Origin: Sedimentisphaerales bacterium | GTDB lineage: Bacteria > Planctomycetota > Phycisphaerae > Sedimentisphaerales > SG8-4 | Length of the DNA: 40,942 nt | Direction: 5' to 3' | NCBI GenBank assembly: GCA_016932895.1 | Contig: JAFGCA010000239.1 | Coordinates: forward strand, 1-40,942 | Shown: positions 1-7,552 of the stretch, piece after piece | How positions within the stretch are numbered: position 1 is the first letter of the stretch | Layout: each line of letters starts with the position of its first letter | Position numbers and translations under genes: made by a program | Notes under the pieces: generated by a model | What the model was told of the DNA's origin: nothing | What the model saw: the letters and a program-made list of their open reading frames with translations, nothing else | Databases searched by the model: none

Positions 1-2
1 CG

Positions 3-632
3 GGCCTGGTGGCGGTTACCTGTCTGGCGATCATATTAGGCAGCAAGTACCTGGTCGGCCTGGCCAACTGGGTCGAGATCGCACTGCTTTTCGCGGGGAT
101 GGTGCTGTTGCTGATCGAGTTCCTGGTGTTGCCCGGTTTCGGCGTTGCGGGGATTCTGGGCATCGTGTGCGTGCTGGCCGGGCTTTTCGGCATGCTCATT
201 CGCAACGCTCCGGACGAGCTGCCGTGGCCGGAGACGGCTACGGACTGGCAGATTCTCTCCTCGGGGGTCCTGGGCCTGACGTGCGGGCTTGTGGGCTTCC
301 TTGTTCTGGCGTGGCTGGTGTCGCGCTTTCTGCCGAAAATGCAGTTCCTCAGCGGTTTGATACTGGTTCCGACCGTGGCCACCGGCGGAAGCGGGCAAGC
401 GGTCGTGAGCATGTCGGCGCCGCCGGAGACGACCGGCTTGGGCGTCGAAGTTGGTGACATCGGTGAAGTGGTAGCGCGGTTGCGTCCGGCCGGCAAGGCC
501 CGGTTTGGCGCTGCCATTGTCGACGTGGTCGCGGCGGGGGAGTTTCTTGCCGTCGGGGCAAGAGTGACGATTGTAAGGATACGGGGCAACCGAGTCGTCG
601 TGAAGAAAGCGGACGAAACCGACGAGGCGTGA
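3..632 (+). CDS. Long-form NfeD protein, C-terminal part (5' end outside window)
   Basis: The reading frame is open to the left edge, so the N-terminus is missing; 209 residues are visible. They hold about four hydrophobic segments (the second ends in VLPGFG, a typical NfeD membrane signature), then an amphipathic linker and a C-terminal beta-rich OB-like domain (GDIGEVVARLRPAGKARF ... VRIRGNRVVVKK). This is the usual C-terminal half of long NfeD proteins, whose missing N-terminal part is normally a ClpP-like serine protease domain. NfeD proteins pair with SPFH/flotillin proteins in membrane microdomains, and floA lies two genes downstream. The family call is strong. That the missing part carries a protease domain is inferred from family architecture. 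Confidence 0.85.
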   Translation, partial: GLVAVTCLAIILGSKYLVGLANWVEIALLFAGMVLLLIEFLVLPGFGVAGILGIVCVLAGLFGMLIRNAPDELPWPETATDWQILSSGVLGLTCGLVGFLVLAWLVSRFLPKMQFLSGLILVPTVATGGSGQAVVSMSAPPETTGLGVEVGDIGEVVARLRPAGKARFGAAIVDVVAAGEFLAVGARVTIVRIRGNRVVVKKADETDEA

Positions 633-697
633 GTTCCAATGGGCCGCTGCGCGCGGCGGAGTGCTGTTCTAACGTTTGCGTGGACAAGGAGACGCCT

Positions 698-1192
698 GTG
701 GGTTGGTGGCTGTTGTTTGCCGTGTTTCTCTTTGTCGCCTGTGCGGCGCTGATTGTCGCGGAGGTGTTCATCCCCAGCGGGGGAATTCTGAGCATCTGCG
801 CCTTGGCGTGCGTAGCCGGCGGAGTGACCATTTTCTTCAAGCACAGTGCGGTCGCCGGGTGGATCGGGGTGGTGGTCGCAATCGTGATGGTGCCGACGCT
901 GCTGGCCGTGGCTTACAAGCTGCTGCCCAAGACGCGATTTGGCCGTCAGGTCGTACTGACGCCGCCGGTGCGCCAGCGCGGCGATGCCATCGCCGACACG
1001 GACGAGCTGGGCAAGCTGCTGGGCCGGGCCGGGCGCGTCCGAACGCCCTTGCGGCCCGTGGGAATGTGCGAATTCGACGGAACAAGGGTTGAATGCGTCG
1101 CCGAAAGCGGATATGTACCAAAGGACAAGGAAATCAAGGTGATCCGCGTGGAAGGGACTCAAGTGACCGTACGGGTCACGGATCAGACTTAA
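698..1192 (+). CDS. Short NfeD-family membrane protein
   Basis: The 164-residue protein starts with a hydrophobic block of roughly 75 residues (three or four membrane segments, including AEVFIPSGGILS) and ends with a soluble OB-like NfeD domain of about 70 residues (LGRAGRVRTPLRPVG ... VTVRVTDQT). The frame is open further upstream, but the GTG at 698 is preferred because AAGGAG lies 6 nt before it and the residues upstream look non-protein-like. It sits between a long NfeD and floA with short gaps, so all three are probably co-transcribed. NfeD OB domains are thought to bind SPFH partners; partnership with the downstream FloA is inferred from position. Confidence 0.82.
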   Translation: MGWWLLFAVFLFVACAALIVAEVFIPSGGILSICALACVAGGVTIFFKHSAVAGWIGVVVAIVMVPTLLAVAYKLLPKTRFGRQVVLTPPVRQRGDAIADTDELGKLLGRAGRVRTPLRPVGMCEFDGTRVECVAESGYVPKDKEIKVIRVEGTQVTVRVTDQT

Positions 1193-1207
1193 GGAAAGGA
1201 TGATAGA

Positions 1208-2209
1208 ATGTCTGAGATGACGCGACTACTGCTGGAGGGCAACCCGGTAACCATCGGCGTGCTGATCGTCGTCGGCATAGCGGCACTGGTCTTCGTCTTG
1301 ATCCTGCTGAAATTCGCCCGTCTGTGGCTGCAGGCGTATTTTTCCCGCGCCGACATTAAACTCTCCGAGCTGATCGGGATGTGGCTGCGAAAGGTGGATC
1401 CCCGGACCATCGTGCTCAGCAAGATCACCGCGGTGCAGGCCGGGATCGAGTTGACGACGAAAGACCTGGAAAGTCACTATCTGGCGGGGGGACGCGTCCC
1501 CAACGTCGTGCGGGCCCTGATCGCGGCCAACCGGGCCAATATCGAGTTGGAGTTGAAGACGGCTACCGCCATTGACCTGGCGGGTCGGGACATCCTCGAT
1601 GCCGTGCAAACCAGTGTGAATCCCAAAGTAATCGATTGTCCGGATCCGCAGAAGGGCAGAGAGACCGTGGACGCGGTCGCCCAGGATGGGATTCAGCTCA
1701 AGGCCAAGGCGCGGGTCACGGTCCGGGCCAATATTGCGAGATTGATCGGCGGTGCGACGGAAGAAACCATCATCGCCCGTGTCGGTGAGGGTATTGTCAC
1801 GACCATCGGCAGCGCCATTACGTACAAGAGCGTACTGGAAAACCCCGACAATATATCCAAGGCGGTACTGGGCAAGGGTCTCGATGCGGGGACGGCGTTC
1901 GAAATCCTCTCGATCGACATTGCCGACGTCGATGTTGGGGAAAACGTGGGCGCCAAGCTGCAGGCAGACCAGGCCCAGGCGGATTTGGTCCGAGCGCGAG
2001 CCGAAGCCGAAAAACGCCGGGCGATGGCACAAGCCCGTGAGCAGGAGATGCGGGCACTGGTCGTCGAGAACGAATCGAAGGTGCCGCTGGCCATCGCTGA
2101 GGCGTTCAGCAAGGGCAACCTCGGCATCATGGACTATTACCGGCTCAAGAATATCGGCGCCGATACCGAGATGCGTGAATCGATCGCCAAGCCGAAGAAG
2201 CAGGAATAA
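1208..2209 (+). CDS. floA: Flotillin-like SPFH protein FloA
   Basis: The 333-residue protein has one N-terminal membrane segment (about residues 14-35), then an SPFH/band-7 domain (about 45-260) and a helical, Ala/Glu/Arg-rich C-terminal region ([19 protein letters not shown]) of the coiled-coil type seen in flotillins. Length and the motifs [12 protein letters not shown] and [18 protein letters not shown] match the FloA/YqfA family, which scaffolds functional membrane microdomains and affects membrane fluidity and protein assembly. The ATG at 1208 follows AAGGAAAGGATGATAGA, a clear ribosome-binding site. Two NfeD genes lie directly upstream, the classic nfeD-floA arrangement. I see nothing broken or unusual in it. 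Confidence 0.93.
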   Translation: MSEMTRLLLEGNPVTIGVLIVVGIAALVFVLILLKFARLWLQAYFSRADIKLSELIGMWLRKVDPRTIVLSKITAVQAGIELTTKDLESHYLAGGRVPNVVRALIAANRANIELELKTATAIDLAGRDILDAVQTSVNPKVIDCPDPQKGRETVDAVAQDGIQLKAKARVTVRANIARLIGGATEETIIARVGEGIVTTIGSAITYKSVLENPDNISKAVLGKGLDAGTAFEILSIDIADVDVGENVGAKLQADQAQADLVRARAEAEKRRAMAQAREQEMRALVVENESKVPLAIAEAFSKGNLGIMDYYRLKNIGADTEMRESIAKPKKQE

Positions 2210-2231
2210 GGAAAGCCGGGCGAAGTAACCG

Positions 2232-2915
2232 ATGGGATTCTTGTTGTCACAACTTGGGCCCCTCGCTCAGCAGAGGCCGGATACGGACGAATGGGTCAAC
2301 GTTCTCTTTGTCGTCGTGGTAGCCGTCCTGTATGTGGTCGGGGCGCTGATCAAAGGCGCCGGCGGAAAAGCACAGAAGCGCGGAGGGCAAAGCCGGCCGG
2401 CGGAAGGGCAGCGTGAGACCTGGCAGCAACGATTAGCACGAAAGGCCGAAGAGGTGCAGCGGGCCGCCGAGGCCCACACAAAAGAAGCGGCCGCAGGCAT
2501 GCGACGGTTGGCGGAGCAAGCCAGAGAGCAACAGGCCCAATCTCCACGCGCTGCGACCCGACCCCCATCGCCTCCGCGGGGTCGGCTCACCACTCGGCCC
2601 GGACGGGGCGGCCAGGACGTTTTGGTTTACGAGCAGGGCACCCCGGAATCCCCCTCAGAAAGGCAGCAGCGTGCGGCCCGGCTGCGTCGCCCCCGTCAGG
2701 TCACAGTCGAACAGCAACGCGTTCCGCAGCGTCAAGTCGTCACCGAGCCGGCGCGTCCACTGACCCGTGCGCCGCGCGCGTCCACGGCTGTCCCGGCCTC
2801 GTCGATCATCGACTACAACGACCCGGACGCCCTCAAGAAGGCCATTCTCCTCCGCGAGATTCTTGGCAAACCGGTGGGCCTGCGCGATCCCTTCCAGCCA
2901 GGTGCAGGCCTGTAG
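2232..2915 (+). CDS. Membrane-anchored protein of unknown function, fourth gene of floA operon
   Basis: The family is not recognised. The 227-residue protein has a single hydrophobic segment (about residues 23-41, VNVLFVVVVAVLYVVGALI), then a long charged, Gln/Arg/Ala/Pro-rich region (about 45-185) likely to be coiled coil followed by disorder. It ends in a conserved-looking block (SIIDYNDPDALKKAILLREI, then LGKPVGLRDPF). From memory, similar short C-terminal LREILGxPxxLR blocks end other planctomycete proteins, which suggests a docking motif. It begins 22 nt after floA, so co-transcription is likely although the ribosome-binding site is weak. A link to microdomain assembly is inference from position only. 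Confidence 0.7.
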   Translation: MGFLLSQLGPLAQQRPDTDEWVNVLFVVVVAVLYVVGALIKGAGGKAQKRGGQSRPAEGQRETWQQRLARKAEEVQRAAEAHTKEAAAGMRRLAEQAREQQAQSPRAATRPPSPPRGRLTTRPGRGGQDVLVYEQGTPESPSERQQRAARLRRPRQVTVEQQRVPQRQVVTEPARPLTRAPRASTAVPASSIIDYNDPDALKKAILLREILGKPVGLRDPFQPGAGL

Positions 2916-3011
2916 CCGGCAGGGCGGTGTTACCCAATTTCCACGGCCTTGCCCCCCTTTTGCGGCCAACCGCTTATCGGACGTTATGTCTGGGGCCCGC
3001 CGCAACGGCTT

Positions 3012-3569
3012 TCAGTCCAAATCTCCGGCAGCCTGTGCCGTCCGCAGGTAGGTTTCCACCGCCTCGACGAATTCCTCCGGTGTCTCAGGCGAAAGCAGAT
3101 ACTTGCGTCCATCAACGCACTCGATCAGCACCAAACGCGCGGCATCGGTCACGTAGGCGTATACAATGCCAAGACGGGAGCAGAGAAAAATCCCGAACCC
3201 GCCCAGGAATCCGCCGGAGCCAAACAATCGGATGCCGATGCCCAAGTCTTTCTTGGCAAGCCGTCTGACCTGGTGAATATTCTCCATGGGGATCACTACG
3301 TTCGGCCCCAGACGCTTGACCAGCACGGCCGATGCGCTTGCCGTGTACCGCAACGGCGCCAACAGGATGCACAGGACGACGATAGTCGTCGGGATGCCCG
3401 CCACGAAAAGGACCCACGCCTCAGTGGCGCCGTTCGCTCGCGCGCGGGCACAGATCATTGCGACCGCCACAAAAGCCACGGGCAGAACGACGACACAGAC
3501 GGCAACCGTGATAGCCCATACGGAAGCCGACCAGGGGGCGGCAAAGATTCGCTCATCCCTTATCATCAC
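3012..3569 (-). CDS. Membrane protein with PH-like domain, function unknown
   Basis: The 185-residue protein has two strong hydrophobic segments (about residues 15-42 and 51-72) followed by a soluble domain of about 110 residues. That domain (RYTASASAVLVKRLG, then IPMENIHQVRR, then a C-terminal helix PEEFVEAVETYL) has the layout of bacterial membrane-associated PH domains. Members of that group are mostly of unknown function. GTG at 3569 or ATG at 3566 can both serve as start. It converges on the floA operon and has a good promoter of its own 70 nt upstream, so it is probably monocistronic. The PH assignment rests on pattern only. Confidence 0.68.
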   Translation of the reverse strand: MMIRDERIFAAPWSASVWAITVAVCVVVLPVAFVAVAMICARARANGATEAWVLFVAGIPTTIVVLCILLAPLRYTASASAVLVKRLGPNVVIPMENIHQVRRLAKKDLGIGIRLFGSGGFLGGFGIFLCSRLGIVYAYVTDAARLVLIECVDGRKYLLSPETPEEFVEAVETYLRTAQAAGDLD

Positions 3570-3637
3570 AGCGCAGCCAGAAATCTGATACCGAAAAGCA
3601 GGGACGGCTGTACAGGACCCGAACCAGCCAACATTCC

Positions 3638-3667
3638 ATTATAATGAGGCGTCGCCGTCGTTGTCAT
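3638..3667 (-). promoter_or_regulatory. Sigma70-type promoter for the PH-domain gene
   Basis: On the minus strand, ATGACA (3667-3662) and a perfect TATAAT (3643-3638) are separated by 18 nt. The expected transcription start is near 3631, about 60 nt before the start codon at 3569. This is the best -35/-10 match I found in the window. Confidence 0.6.
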
Positions 3668-3788
3668 GGAGAAATCGCCCCTGAACGCACGCCCACCTCT
3701 AAGGTCTCATAAGATATGTTATGTTACATTCGGCTCTCCCATCGGAATTCGCACCCAACGGGCTGCCGGCCCCCCCTCCAGGCACTTC

Positions 3789-5381
3789 TCAGGTTTTGGG
3801 GAGAGATGCGTGGGAGGCGGTTTGGCAGAGATTCTCCCACATCAGGCCCACCGTGTCGGAGAGACCGAGGTTTTGCAGCACGATCGAGACATTCGTCGTG
3901 GGATCGAGCTGTGCGCCCAGGTTGGCCTGGATTTGACGCTGCAGATTGATCAGCGAGGAAGCGAACTTCACGCGGTTGCAGTACAAAAGCGCCGTGTGGT
4001 AATAGAGATCGAGAGTCTGCGGCGTGTACGGAGTGGGCATGATGAGCTTGAGGGCTTCGCGCCGTTGCCCGGCTTCGTAGAGACAGACGGCGAGTTTCGC
4101 AGCGGCGCGGCGATACGTGGGGTTGATACGCAAGGCGGCCTCAAAACACTCCCGGGCAGCGGCCGGCTCGTTGGCATGCATGTAGAGGATACCGAGCCGG
4201 TGGTGAAGATCCGGATTGCCGGGAAATCGCTTCAGATGGAACTGATGGGAGGTGATGACCCTTTCGTCGAGGCTGTGCCCGTCTTCCGGGGCCGGCAGCA
4301 GGTTGGCCTCCAGACCCGCTTTGAGAATAAGCCTGGCGGTCTCGGCGAAGAGAAACGAGCTGTTCGGTTGAATCGCCGAAGCCAGCGAAAGGGTGTTCAT
4401 GGCATCGCCGGAGCGGCCCGCGAGATTCTGGGCGGCCGCAAGGCCCATATAGGCCTCAACGATGGTGTCGTTGATCTCCACGGCCCGGTTGAACTGCCGG
4501 GCGGCGAGTTGATCGGCGCGCATCTTCAGGTACAGCGTGCCAAGTTTGATCGTCGCTTCCAGGAAGTCCGGGCAAATCCGCAGTGCCTGCTGGTACTGCG
4601 CGATCGCGTCGCTGGTGGCGCCCGTGGTCGCCAGGATCTCAGCACGCTTGGCGATCAGGTCGGCCCGTTCCGGCTGGTCGGCGAGTTGGACGTCGATTTG
4701 ATCCAACGCCTCATCGAAGCATCCGTCTTGTGCGAGACGGTCGATGGACTCATCCTGGGTGATGAAGTTGTCCGGATGGATCAGGATGGCGTTGTTGAAC
4801 GTATCGACCGCCTTGGCATATTGACCGCTGGCGGTGTAGAGATGCCCGAGAGTCACGAGATTGGAGATGTCGTCCGGATAGTGACGCTGCAACGGCTCGT
4901 ACTGGGCGATCGCCTCGGCCAGCCGCCCGTCCTTGAAGTAGATGGCGCCAAGCCGTTGGGCGGGAAGCTGCAAGTAACCCTTGAACTTCAGACAGTCCTG
5001 ATAGAACTCGATGGCTTCAGCCTGCTGTCCGAGACGCTCGTGACAATGCCCCAGGGCATACAGGGCCGCCGTGTTGCTGGGCTGGCGCATGTACACGGAG
5101 CGAAGCTGTTCGATCGCGTCGGTGAGATTGTTGTCACGAAGGGCCAGGGCGGCGCCCGCCATCCGGCCCAGACAGCAGGACGGATGCTCGAACAAATAGA
5201 GACGCAACTGCTCCCGGGCCTCTTCGAGCTTGCCGTCGCCCATGAGGTCGATAATGTGATTCCGGTGGCACTGCTGGACCGATTCGCCCCGACCCTCCCG
5301 TTTTTCGTTGAGCCAGTGCCAAATCAAATCGGACGTATCGACAGTAATGGCCCTGCCGAGAATTTCAAGCAAACCGCTCAT
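3789..5381 (-). CDS. Tetratricopeptide-repeat protein
   Basis: The 530-residue protein is built almost entirely of TPR-type helical pairs from about residue 45 to 480, with repeated patterns such as ALYALGHCHERLGQQAEAIEF, LVTLGHLYTASGQYAKAVDTF and YRRAAAKLAVCLYEAGQRREA. There is no signal peptide or membrane segment, so it is probably cytoplasmic. The ATG at 5381 follows AGGAG at 6-8 nt. TPR arrays are protein-protein scaffolds; no catalytic domain is visible and the partner cannot be read from the sequence. It lies downstream of the response-regulator gene on the same strand, but 316 nt of noncoding DNA separates them, so it may be transcribed independently. The opposite strand is also free of stops over most of its length, a high-GC artefact. 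Confidence 0.85.
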   Translation of the reverse strand: MSGLLEILGRAITVDTSDLIWHWLNEKREGRGESVQQCHRNHIIDLMGDGKLEEAREQLRLYLFEHPSCCLGRMAGAALALRDNNLTDAIEQLRSVYMRQPSNTAALYALGHCHERLGQQAEAIEFYQDCLKFKGYLQLPAQRLGAIYFKDGRLAEAIAQYEPLQRHYPDDISNLVTLGHLYTASGQYAKAVDTFNNAILIHPDNFITQDESIDRLAQDGCFDEALDQIDVQLADQPERADLIAKRAEILATTGATSDAIAQYQQALRICPDFLEATIKLGTLYLKMRADQLAARQFNRAVEINDTIVEAYMGLAAAQNLAGRSGDAMNTLSLASAIQPNSSFLFAETARLILKAGLEANLLPAPEDGHSLDERVITSHQFHLKRFPGNPDLHHRLGILYMHANEPAAARECFEAALRINPTYRRAAAKLAVCLYEAGQRREALKLIMPTPYTPQTLDLYYHTALLYCNRVKFASSLINLQRQIQANLGAQLDPTTNVSIVLQNLGLSDTVGLMWENLCQTASHASLPKT

Positions 5382-5697
5382 CCCTCACTCCTGAAACCGT
5401 GTAGTGCATAATCAAGGAACAGCTTGCTGACGTATCGTCCAATTTGCAGGGGCGGTTAAGCTTTGTTTCGGGACGGCACGGGCGGTTTGAACGAGCGTAC
5501 CCGGTGTCATGGCGGTTGTGTGTGCTGTAGGGATTGTTGGGATTCTGAATGCGTCGTTATCGGGTTCTCACATGCCTTAGGCAACAGGATGTGCAGAACA
5601 AGACCCGATACTGTTTTCGCCGGGCGAAACTGCGCCCGCTGCAGGGTGCGGCGACCACATCTCTCGCTCGCGCACCGGCGGCGCCGGTCGATGTCAC
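5382..5697. other. 316-nt noncoding gap between TPR and response-regulator genes
   Basis: No convincing coding frame is seen. Besides the long stem-loop at 5558-5610, a perfect 6-bp hairpin (ACCGGC/GCCGGT, loop of 3) sits at 5674-5688, 9 nt beyond the response-regulator stop codon; without a T-run it may act as a 3'-end stabiliser. The rest is plain sequence without a strong promoter that I can identify. Confidence 0.5.
5558..5610. other. Long imperfect stem-loop in a 316-nt noncoding gap
   Basis: TATCGG (5558-5563), GTTCT (5564-5568), CACAT (5569-5573) and CCT (5575-5577) pair in order with CCGATA (5605-5610), AGAAC (5595-5599), ATGTG (5589-5593) and AGG (5586-5588). This gives 19 base pairs with an 8-nt loop, a 5-nt bulge at 5600-5604 and single-base bulges at 5574 and 5594. 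No T-run follows on either strand, so it is not a standard terminator. It lies 88 nt after the response-regulator stop and 177 nt before the TPR gene start, so it could be part of a leader, a processing site or a small RNA. Confidence 0.55.
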
Positions 5698-6192
5698 TCA
5701 GCTTTCGCGGGCGAGATCCGGTGTGGCGGACTGCGTGCTCTTTTCGATCTCGCTCAGATACGCAACCGTGCGTCGCAGCTCGTCAGTGAGGTGTTTGAGC
5801 TTGAGCATGGTCTTGACGCGGGTGAGCAGCTCGAGCTTGTTTACCGGCTTGCTGACAAAATCATCGGTGCCGCAATCGATGCCGCGCTCGATGTCGCCGA
5901 ACTCGTTCAGGGCGGTAACCATGATGATGGGGATATCGCGGGTGTTGGCGTTGTTCTTGAGCCGTCGGCACACCTCGAAGCCGCTCATCTTCGGCATCAT
6001 CACGTCGAGCAGAATCAGGTCGGGCTTGTGTTGGGCCACGAGATCGAGAGCCTGCATCCCGTCGTGGGCCGGCACGGTGCGGCAATGGAGGTCTTCCAGA
6101 TAGGCCTGGATCAACTCCAGGTTGGGTACGTTGTCATCCACGACGAGGATCGTCGCCGGCTTGTCTGGGCCTGTCTTGTTTTCCTGGACCAT
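5698..6192 (-). CDS. Single-domain (CheY-like) response regulator
   Basis: The 164-residue protein is one receiver domain (about residues 13-135) with the acidic pair D19/D20, phosphoacceptor D63 (LILLDVMMPKMSG), the switch Thr (MVTA) and K115 (VSKPV). A short helical tail of about 30 residues follows (LLTRVKTMLKLKHLTDEL), as in receivers that feed a coiled-coil signalling helix. There is no DNA-binding or enzymatic output domain. A GGAG stands 9 nt before the ATG at 6192. A soluble histidine kinase is encoded divergently about 570 nt away and is a possible partner, which is inference from proximity. Confidence 0.9.
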   Translation of the reverse strand: MVQENKTGPDKPATILVVDDNVPNLELIQAYLEDLHCRTVPAHDGMQALDLVAQHKPDLILLDVMMPKMSGFEVCRRLKNNANTRDIPIIMVTALNEFGDIERGIDCGTDDFVSKPVNKLELLTRVKTMLKLKHLTDELRRTVAYLSEIEKSTQSATPDLARES

Positions 6193-6328
6193 CGAAACTT
6201 GCTCCGTGTACGCAACCGTGTGAAACCACCACCCCCCTGGCCACTCATTGCGACGCCCCCCTTTTCTCCTTTTTGCCGCGATATTTCAAGCAATTTTTGG
6301 GCGCTGCCGCGTTTTCTACGTATCGTCC

Positions 6329-6595
6329 TCAGAGGCGGGGCTCGGCGTTGTTTTCGATGAAGCGGCGGATCTCGGGCCTGACATAGATGGTCTCGATATC
6401 CAGCAGCTTTCCGACGGCCTCGGCGCAGAGGGTAGCGACATCGCCCGTAGCGGCCTCCGTATCGACGAAGAAAATGTTCGCGCCCTTGATCGTGGCCAGC
6501 CCCCCGCCGCAGCCGCCGAGCGGCTCGTGTCGGATCGTGACGCCGTGACCTTCCAGGAGAGCCAGGAGCTCTTCCTGAATCCGTTGCTCGTTCAT
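6329..6595 (-). CDS. Small conserved-looking protein of unknown function (88 residues)
   Basis: The start is ATG at 6595, preceded by GGAG at 8 nt; the frame is open much further upstream but only as antisense of the kinase gene. The protein has an N-terminal helix (MNEQRIQEELLALLEGHG), a Gly/Cys-rich turn (EPLGGCGGGLATIKG), a hydrophobic strand (ANIFFVDTEA) and a C-terminal block ending VRPEIRRFIEN. I believe related short proteins occur in other Planctomycetota, but I cannot name a function. It precedes the response regulator on the same strand with a 136-nt gap, so co-transcription is possible. The single Cys in a Gly loop is not enough to call a metal site. Confidence 0.65.
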   Translation of the reverse strand: MNEQRIQEELLALLEGHGVTIRHEPLGGCGGGLATIKGANIFFVDTEAATGDVATLCAEAVGKLLDIETIYVRPEIRRFIENNAEPRL

Positions 6596-6760
6596 GCCGG
6601 CGCTCCACTTGCGCGACCTGCTTCCATGGCCCCCGCAGGCGGGTCCATTCAAGAAAAAGCCGCCCGGAGGTCGATATAGAACCTTGTAAGACAACGACTT
6701 CCGGCAGATAATACTCTGGTACGGAGACCCGGGGATGCATTGTATAGAAGGAGCAGGCCG

Positions 6761-7546
6761 TTGACAAGCATCATCGAGAAACGCCTTTCTTTGCACCAGA
6801 CTCTGGCGCGTAAGGAGGAGGAGAACAGTGAGCTGAAATCTCAGAACACGCAGCTTCAGGCCCTGGCCACTCTGGGCTCGGCAACCTCCATGATCGCACA
6901 CGAAATCAACAACCTGCTGACCCCCCTGGCCACCTATGCGGCGCTGGCCGTGCAGAACTCCGAGGATCAGGCCCTGGTTGACAAGGTCTTGCAGAAAACC
7001 GTACGAAACTGCCAGCGTGCCTCGAAGATCATGGAGAGCATGCTGCAAATGGCCAACGGCCGGAAGCAGGAATGGCAGGACGTCAGCGTGAAAGCCCTGG
7101 TCGAGGACGTTTTCACCTGTCTCTGCCGAGATTTTGAGAAGGACGGAATCACCGTCAAGGTCACCGTTCCCGCCGAACTGCGTCTGCGCTGTGTCGTGGT
7201 GCAGATTCAGCAGGTGCTCATGAACCTGATTCTCAACGCTCGCGATGCGATGCTGCCGGGGGGCGGAATGCTGCGCGTGAAGGCTTCGCAGAACGGCCGG
7301 GGTACCGTGATTGAGGTTCAGGATACGGGCCGGGGCATTGCCCCGGAAGACGTGCAGAATATATTCAGACCGTTCTTCACGACCAAATCGGAGGGGGACC
7401 GCCCTACCGCGTATTCGGGTTCCGGTGTCGGTCTGGCGTTTTGCCGGCGCGTGGTGGAGGCCCACGCCGGTGAGATCGGTGTGGAGTCGGAGCCGGGCCG
7501 GGGAAGCACGTTCCGGATCAGACTGCCCCAGGGCATAGCCGGGTGA
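6761..7546 (+). CDS. Soluble sensor histidine kinase
   Basis: The chosen start is TTG at 6761, 8 nt after AAGGAG; no ATG is available before the catalytic region. The 261-residue protein begins with a coiled coil (about 1-40), then the dimerisation/phosphoacceptor helix with H47 (IAHEINN) and a full HATPase domain: N-box NLILNARDA (about 155-163), G1 DTGRGI (188-193), F-box FRPFFTTK and G2 GSGVGL (220-225). There is no membrane or sensory domain, so it must receive its signal from a partner or through the coiled coil. It heads a plus-strand operon: the CNNM gene starts 6 nt after its stop. The nearby CheY-like regulator is a candidate partner. Confidence 0.88.
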   Translation: MTSIIEKRLSLHQTLARKEEENSELKSQNTQLQALATLGSATSMIAHEINNLLTPLATYAALAVQNSEDQALVDKVLQKTVRNCQRASKIMESMLQMANGRKQEWQDVSVKALVEDVFTCLCRDFEKDGITVKVTVPAELRLRCVVVQIQQVLMNLILNARDAMLPGGGMLRVKASQNGRGTVIEVQDTGRGIAPEDVQNIFRPFFTTKSEGDRPTAYSGSGVGLAFCRRVVEAHAGEIGVESEPGRGSTFRIRLPQGIAG

Positions 7547-7552
7547 CCACGG

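Noticed and set aside
3666..5411. 581-codon open frame on the plus strand opposite the TPR gene
   Set aside because: It is antisense to a clear TPR protein, has no ribosome-binding site and its translation has no domain-like pattern; long antisense frames are common in high-GC DNA.
5558..5610. Stem-loop as an integron attC site
   Set aside because: The arms do not carry the RYYYAAC/GTTRRRY core pair at the ends, and there is no integrase or cassette-like gene nearby.
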